Positions 16,177 through 25,586 of a stretch of 33,862 nt of DNA are shown here, one piece after another. Made by a program: the position numbers and the translations under genes. Position 1 is the stretch's first letter. Each line of letters starts with the position of its first letter. The notes beneath the pieces are model-generated. The model was given only the letters and a program-made list of their open reading frames with translations, was not told the origin of the DNA and ran no database searches. Origin of the DNA: Clostridiales bacterium UBA4821 (GTDB lineage: Bacteria > Bacillota > Clostridia > Acetivibrionales > UBA4821); the NCBI GenBank assembly GCA_002402315.1, contig DHFP01000055.1, positions 1 to 33,862 of the forward strand. The letters are read 5' to 3'.

Positions 16177-16196
16177 AGGGGTCTAGCCCTTTTTTT
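16177..16196 (+). terminator. Weak intrinsic terminator candidate
   Basis: A short AGGG/CCCT stem with a 6-nt loop, followed by TTTTTT just after the hypothetical gene. The stem is only 4 bp, so read-through into the next gene is likely. Confidence 0.35.
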
Positions 16197-16281
16197 GTGT
16201 ATATTTGCTGTGATTGACATACTATGGTTGTATGTTAAACTAATTAGTGTCAAAATGCGGATGAATAACGGGAGGTTAGAT

Positions 16282-19011
16282 ATGTCGAAAAACAAGGGCT
16301 CTAGTAAAGATAGCAGCAAGATAATAAATAATAATGTTCAGGCAAGTAAAAAAGCAAAAAAGAAAGCTGTAAGCGAAGACGGAGGCAGTGTCACCAAGCA
16401 AAAACCGGAGATATCGGAGAGCAAGCTTTCAAAAAGAATTGGAATCATTACACTGATAGGACTGGTTATACTGCTCTTTTATTCCCCATATTTCAGGGGA
16501 CTATATTTTAATCAAGAAATGTCAACAACATTCCTTTACTCGGGGATACTATTTACATTATTCCTTATTTATAAGCTCTTAAACAGCGACTTTAAAATAT
16601 TAAAGTCACCACTGGATGTAGCAGCCGGGGCACTTGTTTTAGCATACTTTCTGCCGATTTTATTAGGAACAGCGGCTAGTGCACAGTATTCATGGGATAA
16701 GTTTTTAAGGTATGCAAACTACTTTTTAATATATCTGGTGGCAAGGGATTTAATCGGGAAGTACAAAAATATAAAAGTACTGCTAAATGCTGTAATAGTC
16801 AGCGCTATTGGGGTATCAATCCTAGGAATTGATGCAGGTGCAGGGATGATACTTACAAACAAAATCAATTGGGTTCTGGAAAATCTACCCAAATGGCTGC
16901 ATCTTCAGGGTGGATCCGCCCAGCTAATGAATTTCAAGTTCTTTGGAGGATATACAGATGGGAGAATCTATTCAACCCTCCAGTATCCTAACGTGTTTGC
17001 ATCATACCTTGGCGCCGTATTTTTACTTGCTGCAGGTTTACTGATTGTAAGCAATGCCATGTGGAAAAGGTTTGTGTATGGAGCTGCGGGGTTCATACTT
17101 CTGTACATACTTCTCCTAACAGGATCAAGGGGCATGTTTTTAGTGTTTCCGGTAATGTTTCTAATGCTTTTGATTTTTTTAAGAAAGAAGCCCTTGGTTA
17201 TAGATGCTGTTTCTTCCCTTGGAGTTGCTGCAGGCGTAACTCTCTTAATATCATACTTCTTTAATTATAATGAGTTAGTAAATACAGCCAATTATTCAAT
17301 GGTATGGGTGTCACTCCTTGTAGGAGCGGTTGCTTGTGGAACAGCTTTGGTTTTGGTTTATAAAATTAGGAACATATTGTATGAGATAAATAATATGATA
17401 TATGTGTTAACAACTGTAGTCATTACAGCTTTGGTCTTTGTAGGTATAGGGGTGGGATTAACACTTGAGAAACCCTTATTAATAAAACACAGTCTCAACG
17501 AACCGGACTCAGAAAAATCTGTTATCAGGGATATAACGGGAATAAAACCAGACACCAGGTATTCACTGGAATTTAATATAGACTCGAGTTCTCCTGACCC
17601 TGCCAAGATGGTTTATAAGGTGAGTATTTACAGTATCAACCCGTTTGCCGAACTTGAACCGTTGAAGGAGATAAGCGGCGGCCCGGAAAACACAGTTAAG
17701 AGAATTGAGTTTACTACAAAGCCGGATATAAGGAATATCAGACTACACATGTTTAATTATAGTTCAGGCACCAGCGCAGCTTTCAGTAATTTCCGGCTTA
17801 AGGATTTGAATACGGGTACTGAGAAAAGGATTATAGCTCAATATATGTACCTGCCTACCGAACTGGTTTATAAGGTCAAGGATATCAGCTTAAAGACTCA
17901 TAACGCATGGCAGAGGCTCGTATTTGTAGGTGATGCATTTAAGATTATAAGAGATTATCCGCTGGGAGCCGGAGGAGGAGGCTGGAAAGCCTTATACCAT
18001 AAGTACCAGTCTTATGGTTACGCATCAAATGAAGTACACAATCATCCGGTTCAACTCTGGGTTGAAGCAGGTATTATTGGATTTGTAGCTTTTTTAGTAG
18101 TAATTGGTTTGATAATCCATCATTATTATAGGACCAGAATGGAGATTAAAGAATTAAGTGAAGAAACCATTAAAAAGATTGTACTTCCATCTGTGGTTTT
18201 TACAGCAATAATTTCACTATACGCTCATAGTGTTATAGATTTTGACCTGTCTTTAAGCGCTCTTTCAATACTTGTCTGGGTACTTACTGGATTCATATCA
18301 GGTTTTTATATGCAGAGGGAAAGAGCACACGTGGCGGTTAAGGAAGGAGCCAATATGATTGCGCTGCCAACTGTTGTAATTATGGGATTAATATTGGTTG
18401 TGTCCGGCTTCAATTCAATTTATGGCCGTTCTGTAATCAGTGAGGCGGGTAAGTATGGGGCTAAGCTTACGGAGGATCAGATAAAGGCTGTAGGACCGGA
18501 GCTTGCTGCCATTCATCAGAAGTATCAGACGCTGCAGCCACTGGATGAAGACCGCAGGGTTGAGTACATTCTGCTGAACAATGCTTTGAGCAGGCTTTTA
18601 CCAGAAGAAGAAGGGAAGGCTTATTTTAGCGAAGTGAAAGAAAATATCGAAGTGAATTTAAGAAATGAACCATATTCATATAGAACTTTACTTCAGGCAG
18701 CATCACTTTATATATCCGGCGGAGATTTTGATACGGGTTTGGGTTATGCAGACAAGGCTGTCGAGTATGCAAAGTTTATAGGAGTGGTGTATAAGGAAAA
18801 AGCGGAGCTATATCTTAATGCAGGTAATTTTGCGGCTGCCTATGGCGATAAGGAGAAAGGAAGATACTATCTTGAAAGGGCCAGGAATATCCGGTCAGAA
18901 ATTGACGAGGTAAATAGGCAGGCAAAGACGCCTATGGAGATATCCGATGAGGTGAACAAGGGTATTGATGAGGTTGTAAATAAAGCGGCTCAAATGCTGG
19001 GCACTTTATAA
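16282..19011 (+). CDS. O-antigen ligase/polymerase-family membrane protein (Wzy_C) with C-terminal TPR-like region
   Basis: 909 residues after choosing ATG 16282, which has GGGAGG 6 bases upstream; the frame is open 42 codons further but without a ribosome site. A basic cytosolic N-terminus of ~55 residues is followed by many membrane segments. An extracytoplasmic insertion of ~140 residues comes next (from about GIKPDTRYSLEF), then the Wzy_C signature region with AGGGGWKAL and HNHPVQLWVEAGIIG (~residue 586). The last ~180 residues are helical repeats resembling TPRs. The family joins or transfers glycans on undecaprenyl carriers outside the membrane. In Gram-positive bacteria with glycosylated S-layers, a member attaches the finished glycan to protein. 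That fits the SLH protein and Wzm/Wzt nearby, but the polymerase role is equally open. Confidence 0.82.
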   Translation: MSKNKGSSKDSSKIINNNVQASKKAKKKAVSEDGGSVTKQKPEISESKLSKRIGIITLIGLVILLFYSPYFRGLYFNQEMSTTFLYSGILFTLFLIYKLLNSDFKILKSPLDVAAGALVLAYFLPILLGTAASAQYSWDKFLRYANYFLIYLVARDLIGKYKNIKVLLNAVIVSAIGVSILGIDAGAGMILTNKINWVLENLPKWLHLQGGSAQLMNFKFFGGYTDGRIYSTLQYPNVFASYLGAVFLLAAGLLIVSNAMWKRFVYGAAGFILLYILLLTGSRGMFLVFPVMFLMLLIFLRKKPLVIDAVSSLGVAAGVTLLISYFFNYNELVNTANYSMVWVSLLVGAVACGTALVLVYKIRNILYEINNMIYVLTTVVITALVFVGIGVGLTLEKPLLIKHSLNEPDSEKSVIRDITGIKPDTRYSLEFNIDSSSPDPAKMVYKVSIYSINPFAELEPLKEISGGPENTVKRIEFTTKPDIRNIRLHMFNYSSGTSAAFSNFRLKDLNTGTEKRIIAQYMYLPTELVYKVKDISLKTHNAWQRLVFVGDAFKIIRDYPLGAGGGGWKALYHKYQSYGYASNEVHNHPVQLWVEAGIIGFVAFLVVIGLIIHHYYRTRMEIKELSEETIKKIVLPSVVFTAIISLYAHSVIDFDLSLSALSILVWVLTGFISGFYMQRERAHVAVKEGANMIALPTVVIMGLILVVSGFNSIYGRSVISEAGKYGAKLTEDQIKAVGPELAAIHQKYQTLQPLDEDRRVEYILLNNALSRLLPEEEGKAYFSEVKENIEVNLRNEPYSYRTLLQAASLYISGGDFDTGLGYADKAVEYAKFIGVVYKEKAELYLNAGNFAAAYGDKEKGRYYLERARNIRSEIDEVNRQAKTPMEISDEVNKGIDEVVNKAAQMLGTL

Positions 19012-19038
19012 ATTGTAAAGCAGTGGGAGGGTTTCATT

Positions 19039-20316
19039 ATTAAGGACACTAGCACATCTAAGGAACTTGAAAAAGGCAGTATCATACTATTTATAATATT
19101 GATGGCTGGTCATATCTGCAATTATGTATACCAGATTGTTATGGGAAGAATGCTTACCGAGGAAGATTACGGAACGTTGAATGCACTATTTGCCCTGCTG
19201 ACCATTGCTTCAGTACCCGGTTTGGCTATAGCGCTGGTGGTTTCAAAATATATTGCAGGATACAATGCGACAGGTGAGCAGTTTAAGATAGGACTTTTTC
19301 TGAGAAAGATGTTGTTTTACGTAAGCATATTTACCGCAGTAGTAATTGCTTTGGGGTTGGTATTTGCGCAGTTAATAAGTTCGTATCTAATGGTGGATAA
19401 TATTTTTCATGTTGTCCTGATAATTACTTCCATCGCATTAACACTGCTGCTGCCTATCTCCACCGGTGCGGTACAGGGGCTTAAATGGTTTTGGGACTTG
19501 GGACTTCTAAATCTGGTAACACCTGTGGCAAGGTTGCTATTAGGGATTTTACTTGTGTATCTGGGATTTCGGCTTGATGGCGCTCTTGGTGCATTGGCAG
19601 CAGGAAATTTGCTGGCGGTGTTAATTGGCTTTATAATTTTAAGGGATAAATTCAAGGTATTCGGGCCTAATATTGCCCTTGGCCGGAGAGAAGCCATTGG
19701 ATATGCAATGCCGGTACTAATCGTAACATTCTGCATCTCAGTTTTAACCAATATAGATATGCTGATGATAAAGCACTATTTTTCACCTCAGGAATCCGGA
19801 CTATACGGAGCGGCAGTAATTTTCGGAAGGGCTATATATTATTTTCCCATGGCCATCACCATGGCCATGTTTCCTCTTGCAGCCGAGGCAAAAGCTCTGA
19901 AAACGGATGCATATGGTTCACTCAAAAAAGCATTGTTATACAGCGCTGTGCTGTGCGGATTGGGCGTGTTGGCATTGAATCTGTTTCCGGAGATTATAAT
20001 AAATCTGTTATTTGGGGATAGATATTTACCGGCAGTGCATTACATCAGGCTTGTAAGCCTGGCAATGTTTCCGCTTTGCCTGCTAAGTATAATAGCTAAT
20101 TTCAATCTTGCAATAAATAAAGTTAAGTTGACCATCTGGTCTTTGGCTATTGGAAGTATTGCAGAGTATTTCCTGATTCTGAAGTATCATGCGACAATCA
20201 GCCAGGTGTTATATGTATTGATGGGTGTCGGGCTGGTGTTGCTAATAGCAAATTTTAGTGGTACAATGTTGCGGAAGCCGGATAGAGAGATGGAGAAAGT
20301 TTACAGTGGAATGTAA
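19039..20316 (+). CDS. Polysaccharide flippase (Wzx/MOP-type), probable ATT start
   Basis: Multi-pass membrane protein of the oligosaccharide flippase family, which moves lipid-linked sugar units across the membrane. The family start pattern is visible as ILMMAGHICNYVYQIVMGR then LTEEDYGTLNALFAL. From the first standard codon (TTG 19099), the first membrane helix would be cut in half and no ribosome site is present. The frame is open upstream and a strong site (GGGAGG, 19025-19030) is followed by two ATT codons at 19036 and 19039. I place the start at ATT 19039 (8-base spacing), giving ~425 residues. A point mutation or base-call error from ATG is the alternative. It follows the ligase gene by 27 bp and precedes manC by 25 bp. 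Confidence 0.78.
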   Translation: MKDTSTSKELEKGSIILFIILMAGHICNYVYQIVMGRMLTEEDYGTLNALFALLTIASVPGLAIALVVSKYIAGYNATGEQFKIGLFLRKMLFYVSIFTAVVIALGLVFAQLISSYLMVDNIFHVVLIITSIALTLLLPISTGAVQGLKWFWDLGLLNLVTPVARLLLGILLVYLGFRLDGALGALAAGNLLAVLIGFIILRDKFKVFGPNIALGRREAIGYAMPVLIVTFCISVLTNIDMLMIKHYFSPQESGLYGAAVIFGRAIYYFPMAITMAMFPLAAEAKALKTDAYGSLKKALLYSAVLCGLGVLALNLFPEIIINLLFGDRYLPAVHYIRLVSLAMFPLCLLSIIANFNLAINKVKLTIWSLAIGSIAEYFLILKYHATISQVLYVLMGVGLVLLIANFSGTMLRKPDREMEKVYSGM

Positions 20317-20341
20317 CCTGAAATTGATTGGAGGATTTCTT

Positions 20342-21745
20342 ATGAAGGTTATGATACTTGCAGGCGGTGGAGGAACAAGACTGTTTCCATTATCGCGTAC
20401 AAGCTACCCTAAACAATTTTTGAAGATTGGGTCGGATAAAACATTGCTAACCCAGACGCTGGAGAGGTTTTTAGAGTTAGTCCACCCTAGTGACATTATG
20501 GTTGTTACCAATGAAGAGTATTTCTATCACGTCAAATCCGAGTTGAAGGAACGCGGTGCTGAAGAGGCGCATATATTACTCGAGCCAACAGCCCGGAATA
20601 CGGCTCCGGCAATTACCCTGGGAGTAAGGTACTGCTTGGATAGGTTAGGGGTTAGTGAAAAAGAGGTTTTATTTGTATCTCCTTCCGATCATATTATCAA
20701 GCCAAATGATGCATTCTTAAAGGATGTTAAAGAGGTAGTGGATTCAGCCAAAGGAGACAAGATAGTAACCTTGGGTATAAAGCCGGACAAACCCGAGACA
20801 GGTTATGGGTACATAAAAGGAGGGAACCCTCTGGGGAAAGGCTTCGAGGTTGAAAGGTTTGTTGAAAAGCCGGACAGGGAAAAAGCCGTGGAATACCTCA
20901 AGGAGGGGAATTACTACTGGAATGCAGGGATGTATGCGTTTTCCATAAATACTTTTGTTGAAGAATTGTCTGCCTGCCAACCGGAAATATTTGAGTTATT
21001 TAGCAGTAATCCGTATGAGGAACTTATAAATAAGTTTGACAGTATGCCAAGCATATCTGTCGATTATGCAATAGCAGAAAAATCAAAAAGAGTAGTTGTT
21101 TTGCCTCTTAGTGCGTATTGGAATGATATTGGTTCATGGGATGCTATTTATGATGTCATGGATAAGGATGAGAATAAAAACGTAATGAGTGGTGACTGTC
21201 TAGCCATTGATTGTTCACAGTCACTTATTTTTGGAGACGAACGTCTTGTAGCAGGTGTTGGTTTAGAGGATACCATTGTTGTTGAGACCGATGATGTTAT
21301 TGTAGTGGCTAAGAAGGGTGAATCTCAAAGGGTTAAAGACCTGGTAGAAGAACTTAAGGCCATGAAACGTAAAGAAGCCGGTGAACACACTACAGGTTAC
21401 AGGCCGTGGGGAAGCTATAAGATAATAGCAAGCGGCCCGGGATATAAGGTTAAAAAAATAGTTGTAGATTCAGGCCACTGCGTGAGCTTGCAAATGCATT
21501 ATAACCGCAGTGAACACTGGATAGTCATTAGTGGTACAGCTAAAGTTACCATTGGGGAAGAAGAGAGATATATAAGTGAGAATGAGAGTATATTTATTCC
21601 CAAGGCAATCAAGCACCGCCTGGATAACCCGGGAAAGATTCCCCTCGAAATCATTGAGGTACAGAATGGTAATTATCTGGAAGAAGATGATATAGTCAGG
21701 TTTGAAGATATTTACGGCCGCGTTCCCGATTGCAGCCAGGATTAG
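20342..21745 (+). CDS. manC: Mannose-1-phosphate guanylyltransferase / mannose-6-phosphate isomerase (ManC type)
   Basis: 467 residues. The N-terminal nucleotidyltransferase domain has GGGGTRLFPLSR and YPKQF and makes GDP-mannose from mannose-1-phosphate and GTP. The C-terminal cupin domain (about 350-467) has RPWGSY, SLQMHYNRSEHW and the isomerase-type metal-binding pattern. ATG 20342 has GGAGG 7 bases upstream; a longer frame into the flippase gene is rejected. With manB in the same cluster it supplies GDP-mannose to Gmd. Confidence 0.93.
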   Translation: MKVMILAGGGGTRLFPLSRTSYPKQFLKIGSDKTLLTQTLERFLELVHPSDIMVVTNEEYFYHVKSELKERGAEEAHILLEPTARNTAPAITLGVRYCLDRLGVSEKEVLFVSPSDHIIKPNDAFLKDVKEVVDSAKGDKIVTLGIKPDKPETGYGYIKGGNPLGKGFEVERFVEKPDREKAVEYLKEGNYYWNAGMYAFSINTFVEELSACQPEIFELFSSNPYEELINKFDSMPSISVDYAIAEKSKRVVVLPLSAYWNDIGSWDAIYDVMDKDENKNVMSGDCLAIDCSQSLIFGDERLVAGVGLEDTIVVETDDVIVVAKKGESQRVKDLVEELKAMKRKEAGEHTTGYRPWGSYKIIASGPGYKVKKIVVDSGHCVSLQMHYNRSEHWIVISGTAKVTIGEEERYISENESIFIPKAIKHRLDNPGKIPLEIIEVQNGNYLEEDDIVRFEDIYGRVPDCSQD

Positions 21746-21777
21746 AGTTAGAATATGGAAGGAGAAGACCTTACCAG

Positions 21778-22587
21778 GTGACATACGTAAAACAGTTTTT
21801 TTTGTTTTTACTAGACATAATAAAAAGCAGGAGAATTATCTTTGAATTAACTAAGAAAGATTTCCAGTCCAGGTACCTTGGTTCATACCTTGGCATACTG
21901 TGGGCTTTTGTTCAGCCTACTGTTACAATACTAATCTTCTGGTTTGTTTTCCAGGTAGGATTCAAGTCTACCCCTGTAGACAACTTTCCATTCATACTCT
22001 GGCTTATGGCGGGAATTATTCCCTGGTTTTTCTTTTCGGACGCCATATCCAGTTCTACCAGCTCTATTATTGATAACAGCTATCTTGTAAAGAAAGTTGT
22101 TTTTAGGGTTAGTGTGCTGCCTATTATCAAAATACTTTCTGCTCTATTCATTTATTTGTTTTTTATTGCCTTTTTGTTTATAATGTTTTTAGTATATGGG
22201 CATATGCCAAGTTTATATAATCTTCAGGTAATCTACTACTTGTTTGCGACTATAGTGCTGGTATTAGGACTGTCATGGATAACATCATCTCTGGTAATTT
22301 TCTTAAGAGATATTGGGCAAGTTGTTGGAATGCTGCTGCAGTTTGGGTTTTGGCTTACGCCAATATTCTGGTCGTTTAAGATGATACCCGAGCAGTATCA
22401 TTTTATATTTAAGCTAAATCCGGTTTATTATATTGTTGAGGGGTACAGGAATAGTTTTATATATCATACATGGTTTTGGGAGTATTATAATTTAACTGCA
22501 TACTTCTGGATAGAAACGCTTGCATTGTTTGTTATTGGAGCGCTTCTGTTCAGAAGACTCAGACCGCATTTTGCAGACGTTATATAA
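21778..22587 (+). CDS. ABC-2 type polysaccharide export permease 1 (Wzm family)
   Basis: 269-residue membrane permease. The family start RYLGSYLGILWAFVQPTV is clear, with about six hydrophobic segments and conserved IIPWFFFSD and LTPIFW. It forms the channel for a lipid-linked polysaccharide powered by Wzt. The start is uncertain. GTG 21778 is chosen (GGAAGGAG upstream, spacing ~13), because TTG 21730 lies inside manC and has no site. Its sequence differs clearly from the second permease at 24105. Confidence 0.87.
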   Translation: MTYVKQFFLFLLDIIKSRRIIFELTKKDFQSRYLGSYLGILWAFVQPTVTILIFWFVFQVGFKSTPVDNFPFILWLMAGIIPWFFFSDAISSSTSSIIDNSYLVKKVVFRVSVLPIIKILSALFIYLFFIAFLFIMFLVYGHMPSLYNLQVIYYLFATIVLVLGLSWITSSLVIFLRDIGQVVGMLLQFGFWLTPIFWSFKMIPEQYHFIFKLNPVYYIVEGYRNSFIYHTWFWEYYNLTAYFWIETLALFVIGALLFRRLRPHFADVI

Positions 22588-22638
22588 TTTGGCTGCTATA
22601 TAGTAGGAAGCGAAAAAATTAAGCGAGAGGTGTTGTAG

Positions 22639-24006
22639 ATGAAAATAGGAACAAACATATTCAGACAGTATGATATAAGAGGTATAGCAGAGCAAGAGAT
22701 TGATGAGCTTACCGCTGAAGCAATCGGTAAGGCTTTTGGCACGCTGGTGCTCAGGGAAGGTTGTAAAAAAGCTGTTGTTGGGTATGACAACAGGGTTTCC
22801 TCTCCCATTTTAAAAAGTGCGCTGATAAAGGGTATAAATTTGACAGGTGTAGATGTAATAGACTGTGGGACAGTTATTACTCCCATGCTTTATTATGCTA
22901 GAATTCTGTTTAATACAAATGCAGGTATAATGGTAACGGCAAGTCATAATCCACCCCAATATAACGGGTTCAAGATTTGCTCCACCGATGGAGGAACTAT
23001 GTATGGAGAAGGCCTGCAGAAGCTCTTGAAGATGATAGAAGCTGATGAATTCGAGACCGGAGAAGGAATAGTTGAGAGAAGAGATATTAAAGAAGATTAC
23101 ATAAAAATGATTACTGAGAAAGTTAAATTAGGTAATAAAAAGCTTAAAGTGGTTGTTGACTGCGGAAATGGGACTGCTTCCCTCTTTGCTGAAGAGCTGT
23201 TCAAGCGGATGGGATGTGAGGTTATTCCAATTTTCTGCGAGTCAGACCCGTCATTCCCCAATCATTTTCCTGACCCCGTCAAGGCAAACAACCTTAAGGA
23301 TTTGAAAGACACGGTTCGGAAAAACAATGCCGATCTTGGTATGGGATTTGATGGTGATGGTGACAGGCTTGGAGTAGTGGATGAAAAGGGGAATATCATT
23401 TGGGGTGATCAGCTTATGATATTATTCTGGCGTGAGATAATGCCAAAACATCCTGGATCTCAGGCCCTGGTAGAAGTAAAGTGCTCACAGGCATTGGCGG
23501 ATGAGATTGAAAAGCTTGGCGGTGAACCGATATTCTATAAGACAGGCCATTCTCTGATCAAGGCAAAGATGAAGGAAATAAATGCAGTATTCACCGGAGA
23601 AATGTCCGGACATATGTTTTTTGCAGATGAATACTACGGATATGATGATGCATTGTATGCCGGAGCAAGGCTGTTAAGGATACTATCCGGTTCAGACAAA
23701 TCCCTTTCAGAATTATTGAGTGATATAAACAAGTACTACTCTACACCGGAGATAAGGGTCGAGTCCAGTGACAGCGAGAAGTTTAACCAGGTAGAGAAGG
23801 TTAGGAGATACTTCAAGGAAAAGCAGGTGCCAATGATTGAGGTTGATGGAGTAAGAGCATTGTTTGGCCATGGCTGGGGCCTGGTAAGAGCGTCAAATAC
23901 AGGGCCGGAGCTGATTGTAAGGTGTGAGTCAAGAACTGGGGAAGGGTTGGAGAGTATCAAGGAAGAGATGAAAAAAGCGCTGGGGGTTTCTGTATTGCAT
24001 GAGTAA
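22639..24006 (+). CDS. manB: Phosphomannomutase/phosphoglucomutase (ManB/AlgC type)
   Basis: Interconverts mannose-6-phosphate and mannose-1-phosphate (often glucose phosphates too). 455 residues with the standard alpha-D-phosphohexomutase domains: active-site phosphoserine Ser102 in TASHNP, metal loop DGDGDR (~238-243), sugar-binding GEMSGH, and a C-terminal phosphate-binding RxSNT-type loop (VRASNTGPEL). The ATG has GAGAGGTG upstream. It lies between the two permease genes and provides the substrate of ManC. Confidence 0.93.
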   Translation: MKIGTNIFRQYDIRGIAEQEIDELTAEAIGKAFGTLVLREGCKKAVVGYDNRVSSPILKSALIKGINLTGVDVIDCGTVITPMLYYARILFNTNAGIMVTASHNPPQYNGFKICSTDGGTMYGEGLQKLLKMIEADEFETGEGIVERRDIKEDYIKMITEKVKLGNKKLKVVVDCGNGTASLFAEELFKRMGCEVIPIFCESDPSFPNHFPDPVKANNLKDLKDTVRKNNADLGMGFDGDGDRLGVVDEKGNIIWGDQLMILFWREIMPKHPGSQALVEVKCSQALADEIEKLGGEPIFYKTGHSLIKAKMKEINAVFTGEMSGHMFFADEYYGYDDALYAGARLLRILSGSDKSLSELLSDINKYYSTPEIRVESSDSEKFNQVEKVRRYFKEKQVPMIEVDGVRALFGHGWGLVRASNTGPELIVRCESRTGEGLESIKEEMKKALGVSVLHE

Positions 24007-24104
24007 GTGCTATTTGCAATTTTTTCATTAATAGAGTATTATTTATTAGATCATATCATGGTAGATGTGCAGAATTACGAGTTTGAGGATTGCCGGAGGT
24101 AGAA

Positions 24105-24887
24105 GTGATAAAGGATATTATTAGAATTTATGAATATAGAGAAATGCTAAAGACTTCAGTAAGAAAGGAACTTAGGTCCAGGTATAAGGGTTCGGTTCTG
24201 GGGTTCTTTTGGACTTTTTTAAATCCTTTGCTGACATTAGTAATTTTCTCAATACTTTTTTCCACCGTAATGAGGGTAACCATACCAAATTATAGTTACG
24301 CTCTGTTCTTGTTTGTCGGATTGGTTCCATGGACATTTATTGCTTCCGGCATCCAGCAAAGTACTACTACAATAGTGGGGAACGGCAACCTTATAAAGAA
24401 GATTTACTTCCCAAGGGTTATATTACCCCTGTCAGTTACTATTACCAACCTGGTTAATATGCTGCTTACGTTTATTATTGTATTTATTGCACTATGGTTT
24501 TCCAAAGTGCCTGCTACTGTTTTGTATGTTTATTTTCCTTTAATTATCCTAATTCAAACAGTTTTAGTACTGGCGTTAGCAATAGTACTATCAAGCGTAA
24601 CTGTATATTTCAGGGACCTTGAGCATATAATTTCGATACTCACCATGGCATGGTTTTATTTGACCCCTGTAATTTATCCAATGGATTATATACCAAAAGA
24701 ATATCTGGGTATTTTCAGCCTGAATCCCATGATGCCTATAATCAATGCTTACAGGGATGTATTGATGTTCAATAGATTACCCGACTTTACGTCACTTTCG
24801 TATGTGTTATTATTCTCAACTGCGCTGTTGATTGTAGGTTACTATACCTTTAATGCTCTGCAAAAGAGATTTGCAGAAGAGATCTAA
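24105..24887 (+). CDS. ABC-2 type polysaccharide export permease 2 (Wzm family)
   Basis: 260-residue permease of the same family as the one at 21778, with RYKGSVLGFFWTFLNPLL, GLVPWTFIASG and LTPVIYPMDYIP. GTG 24105 is chosen because GGAGG ends 5 bases upstream; TTG 24090 would place that site inside the gene. Only one Wzt gene is present in the window. Either the two permeases form a heterodimer with it, or one belongs to a separate exporter whose ATPase is missing. The 98 bases before it hold no clear promoter. Confidence 0.88.
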   Translation: MIKDIIRIYEYREMLKTSVRKELRSRYKGSVLGFFWTFLNPLLTLVIFSILFSTVMRVTIPNYSYALFLFVGLVPWTFIASGIQQSTTTIVGNGNLIKKIYFPRVILPLSVTITNLVNMLLTFIIVFIALWFSKVPATVLYVYFPLIILIQTVLVLALAIVLSSVTVYFRDLEHIISILTMAWFYLTPVIYPMDYIPKEYLGIFSLNPMMPIINAYRDVLMFNRLPDFTSLSYVLLFSTALLIVGYYTFNALQKRFAEEI

Positions 24888-25030
24888 ATTGGCTGCTGGT
24901 TCATAGTTGGTTACTGGTTGCTGGTTACTTGTTCCTGGTTTTAAGAAATTCTCCGAAGAGCTTCTATAAACTAGGAACCAGAAACGAAAAACTAAAATCC
25001 AGGAACCAAATTTCAGGAAACAAGAACTAA
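24888..25030. repeat. Degenerate 7-bp-phased repeat block, inverted arms
   Basis: The gap after the second permease contains two arrays in opposite orientation. The left one (to about 24943) has units close to TGGTTAC/TGGTTCC and the right one (24966-25030) has units close to GGAACCA/AAACTAG. Both keep a 7-nt period over several degenerate copies and could fold on each other. A third array of the right-hand type is at 26281-26319. The rest of the gap to 25104 holds a TATAAT at 25075-25080 without a clear -35. Confidence 0.7.
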
Positions 25031-25104
25031 CATTGTGCAATCACTGACTACATAATTTTCATTTTGAGAAAGATTATAATACAATAAACCCGGGGTGATT
25101 TGAG

Positions 25105-25530
25105 TTGAAGGAATATAATCAATATGATGTTATTCCAATAAAATGGCTGCAGAAATCAAATGATAATTTAAAAGCAGCAAAGCTTTTATTGCAAGGGAGA
25201 CAAGTATTTGACGTTGTTGCATTCCATGCACAGCAGTGTGTGGAAAAAGCATTAAAAGCATTCTTGTTATTTAAAGAAGGGATCCTGTCTGAGGGTCATA
25301 GCTTGCCAAAGCTGGTTCAAAAATGCATCATATTCGACCCGGGATTTAAAGAATATGAAGACAGATTGCATATTCTGAATTCCTTTTACATTGAAACAAG
25401 ATATCCTGCCGAGGAAGAATTGAATGTAAAAGAAGAAGATGCCGAAGGTGCAATTGAGACTGCGAATAATATTTTAGAGTATGTTTGTAAAAAGATAAAT
25501 ATTGATACGGAGTTTCAAAATGAGCAATGA
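25105..25530 (+). CDS. HEPN-domain protein
   Basis: 141 residues forming one HEPN helical domain: WLQKSNDNLKAAKLLL, then FHAQQCVEKALKAFL, then HSLPKLV and ETRYPAEEE. HEPN proteins are often the toxin-like or partner half of HEPN/MNT pairs, with the MNT protein adenylylating the HEPN. The start is TTG 25105, with GGGGTGAT upstream. An MNT gene follows at 25803 but is separated by a broken hicB-like gene, and a second, truncated HEPN gene overlaps the MNT directly. This HEPN may therefore be an orphan or a replacement partner. Confidence 0.85.
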   Translation: MKEYNQYDVIPIKWLQKSNDNLKAAKLLLQGRQVFDVVAFHAQQCVEKALKAFLLFKEGILSEGHSLPKLVQKCIIFDPGFKEYEDRLHILNSFYIETRYPAEEELNVKEEDAEGAIETANNILEYVCKKINIDTEFQNEQ

Positions 25531-25586
25531 TATTATAATATAATAAGTAGTAATGAAAACCCATAATAAAATCGAGATGATTTAAG

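Noticed and set aside
21730..21777. TTG 21730 as the start of the first Wzm permease
   Set aside because: It lies inside the end of manC without a ribosome site; GTG 21778 follows GGAAGGAG, although with long spacing.
24888..25030. CRISPR array
   Set aside because: The units are 7 nt, degenerate and without spacers, with no cas genes nearby.
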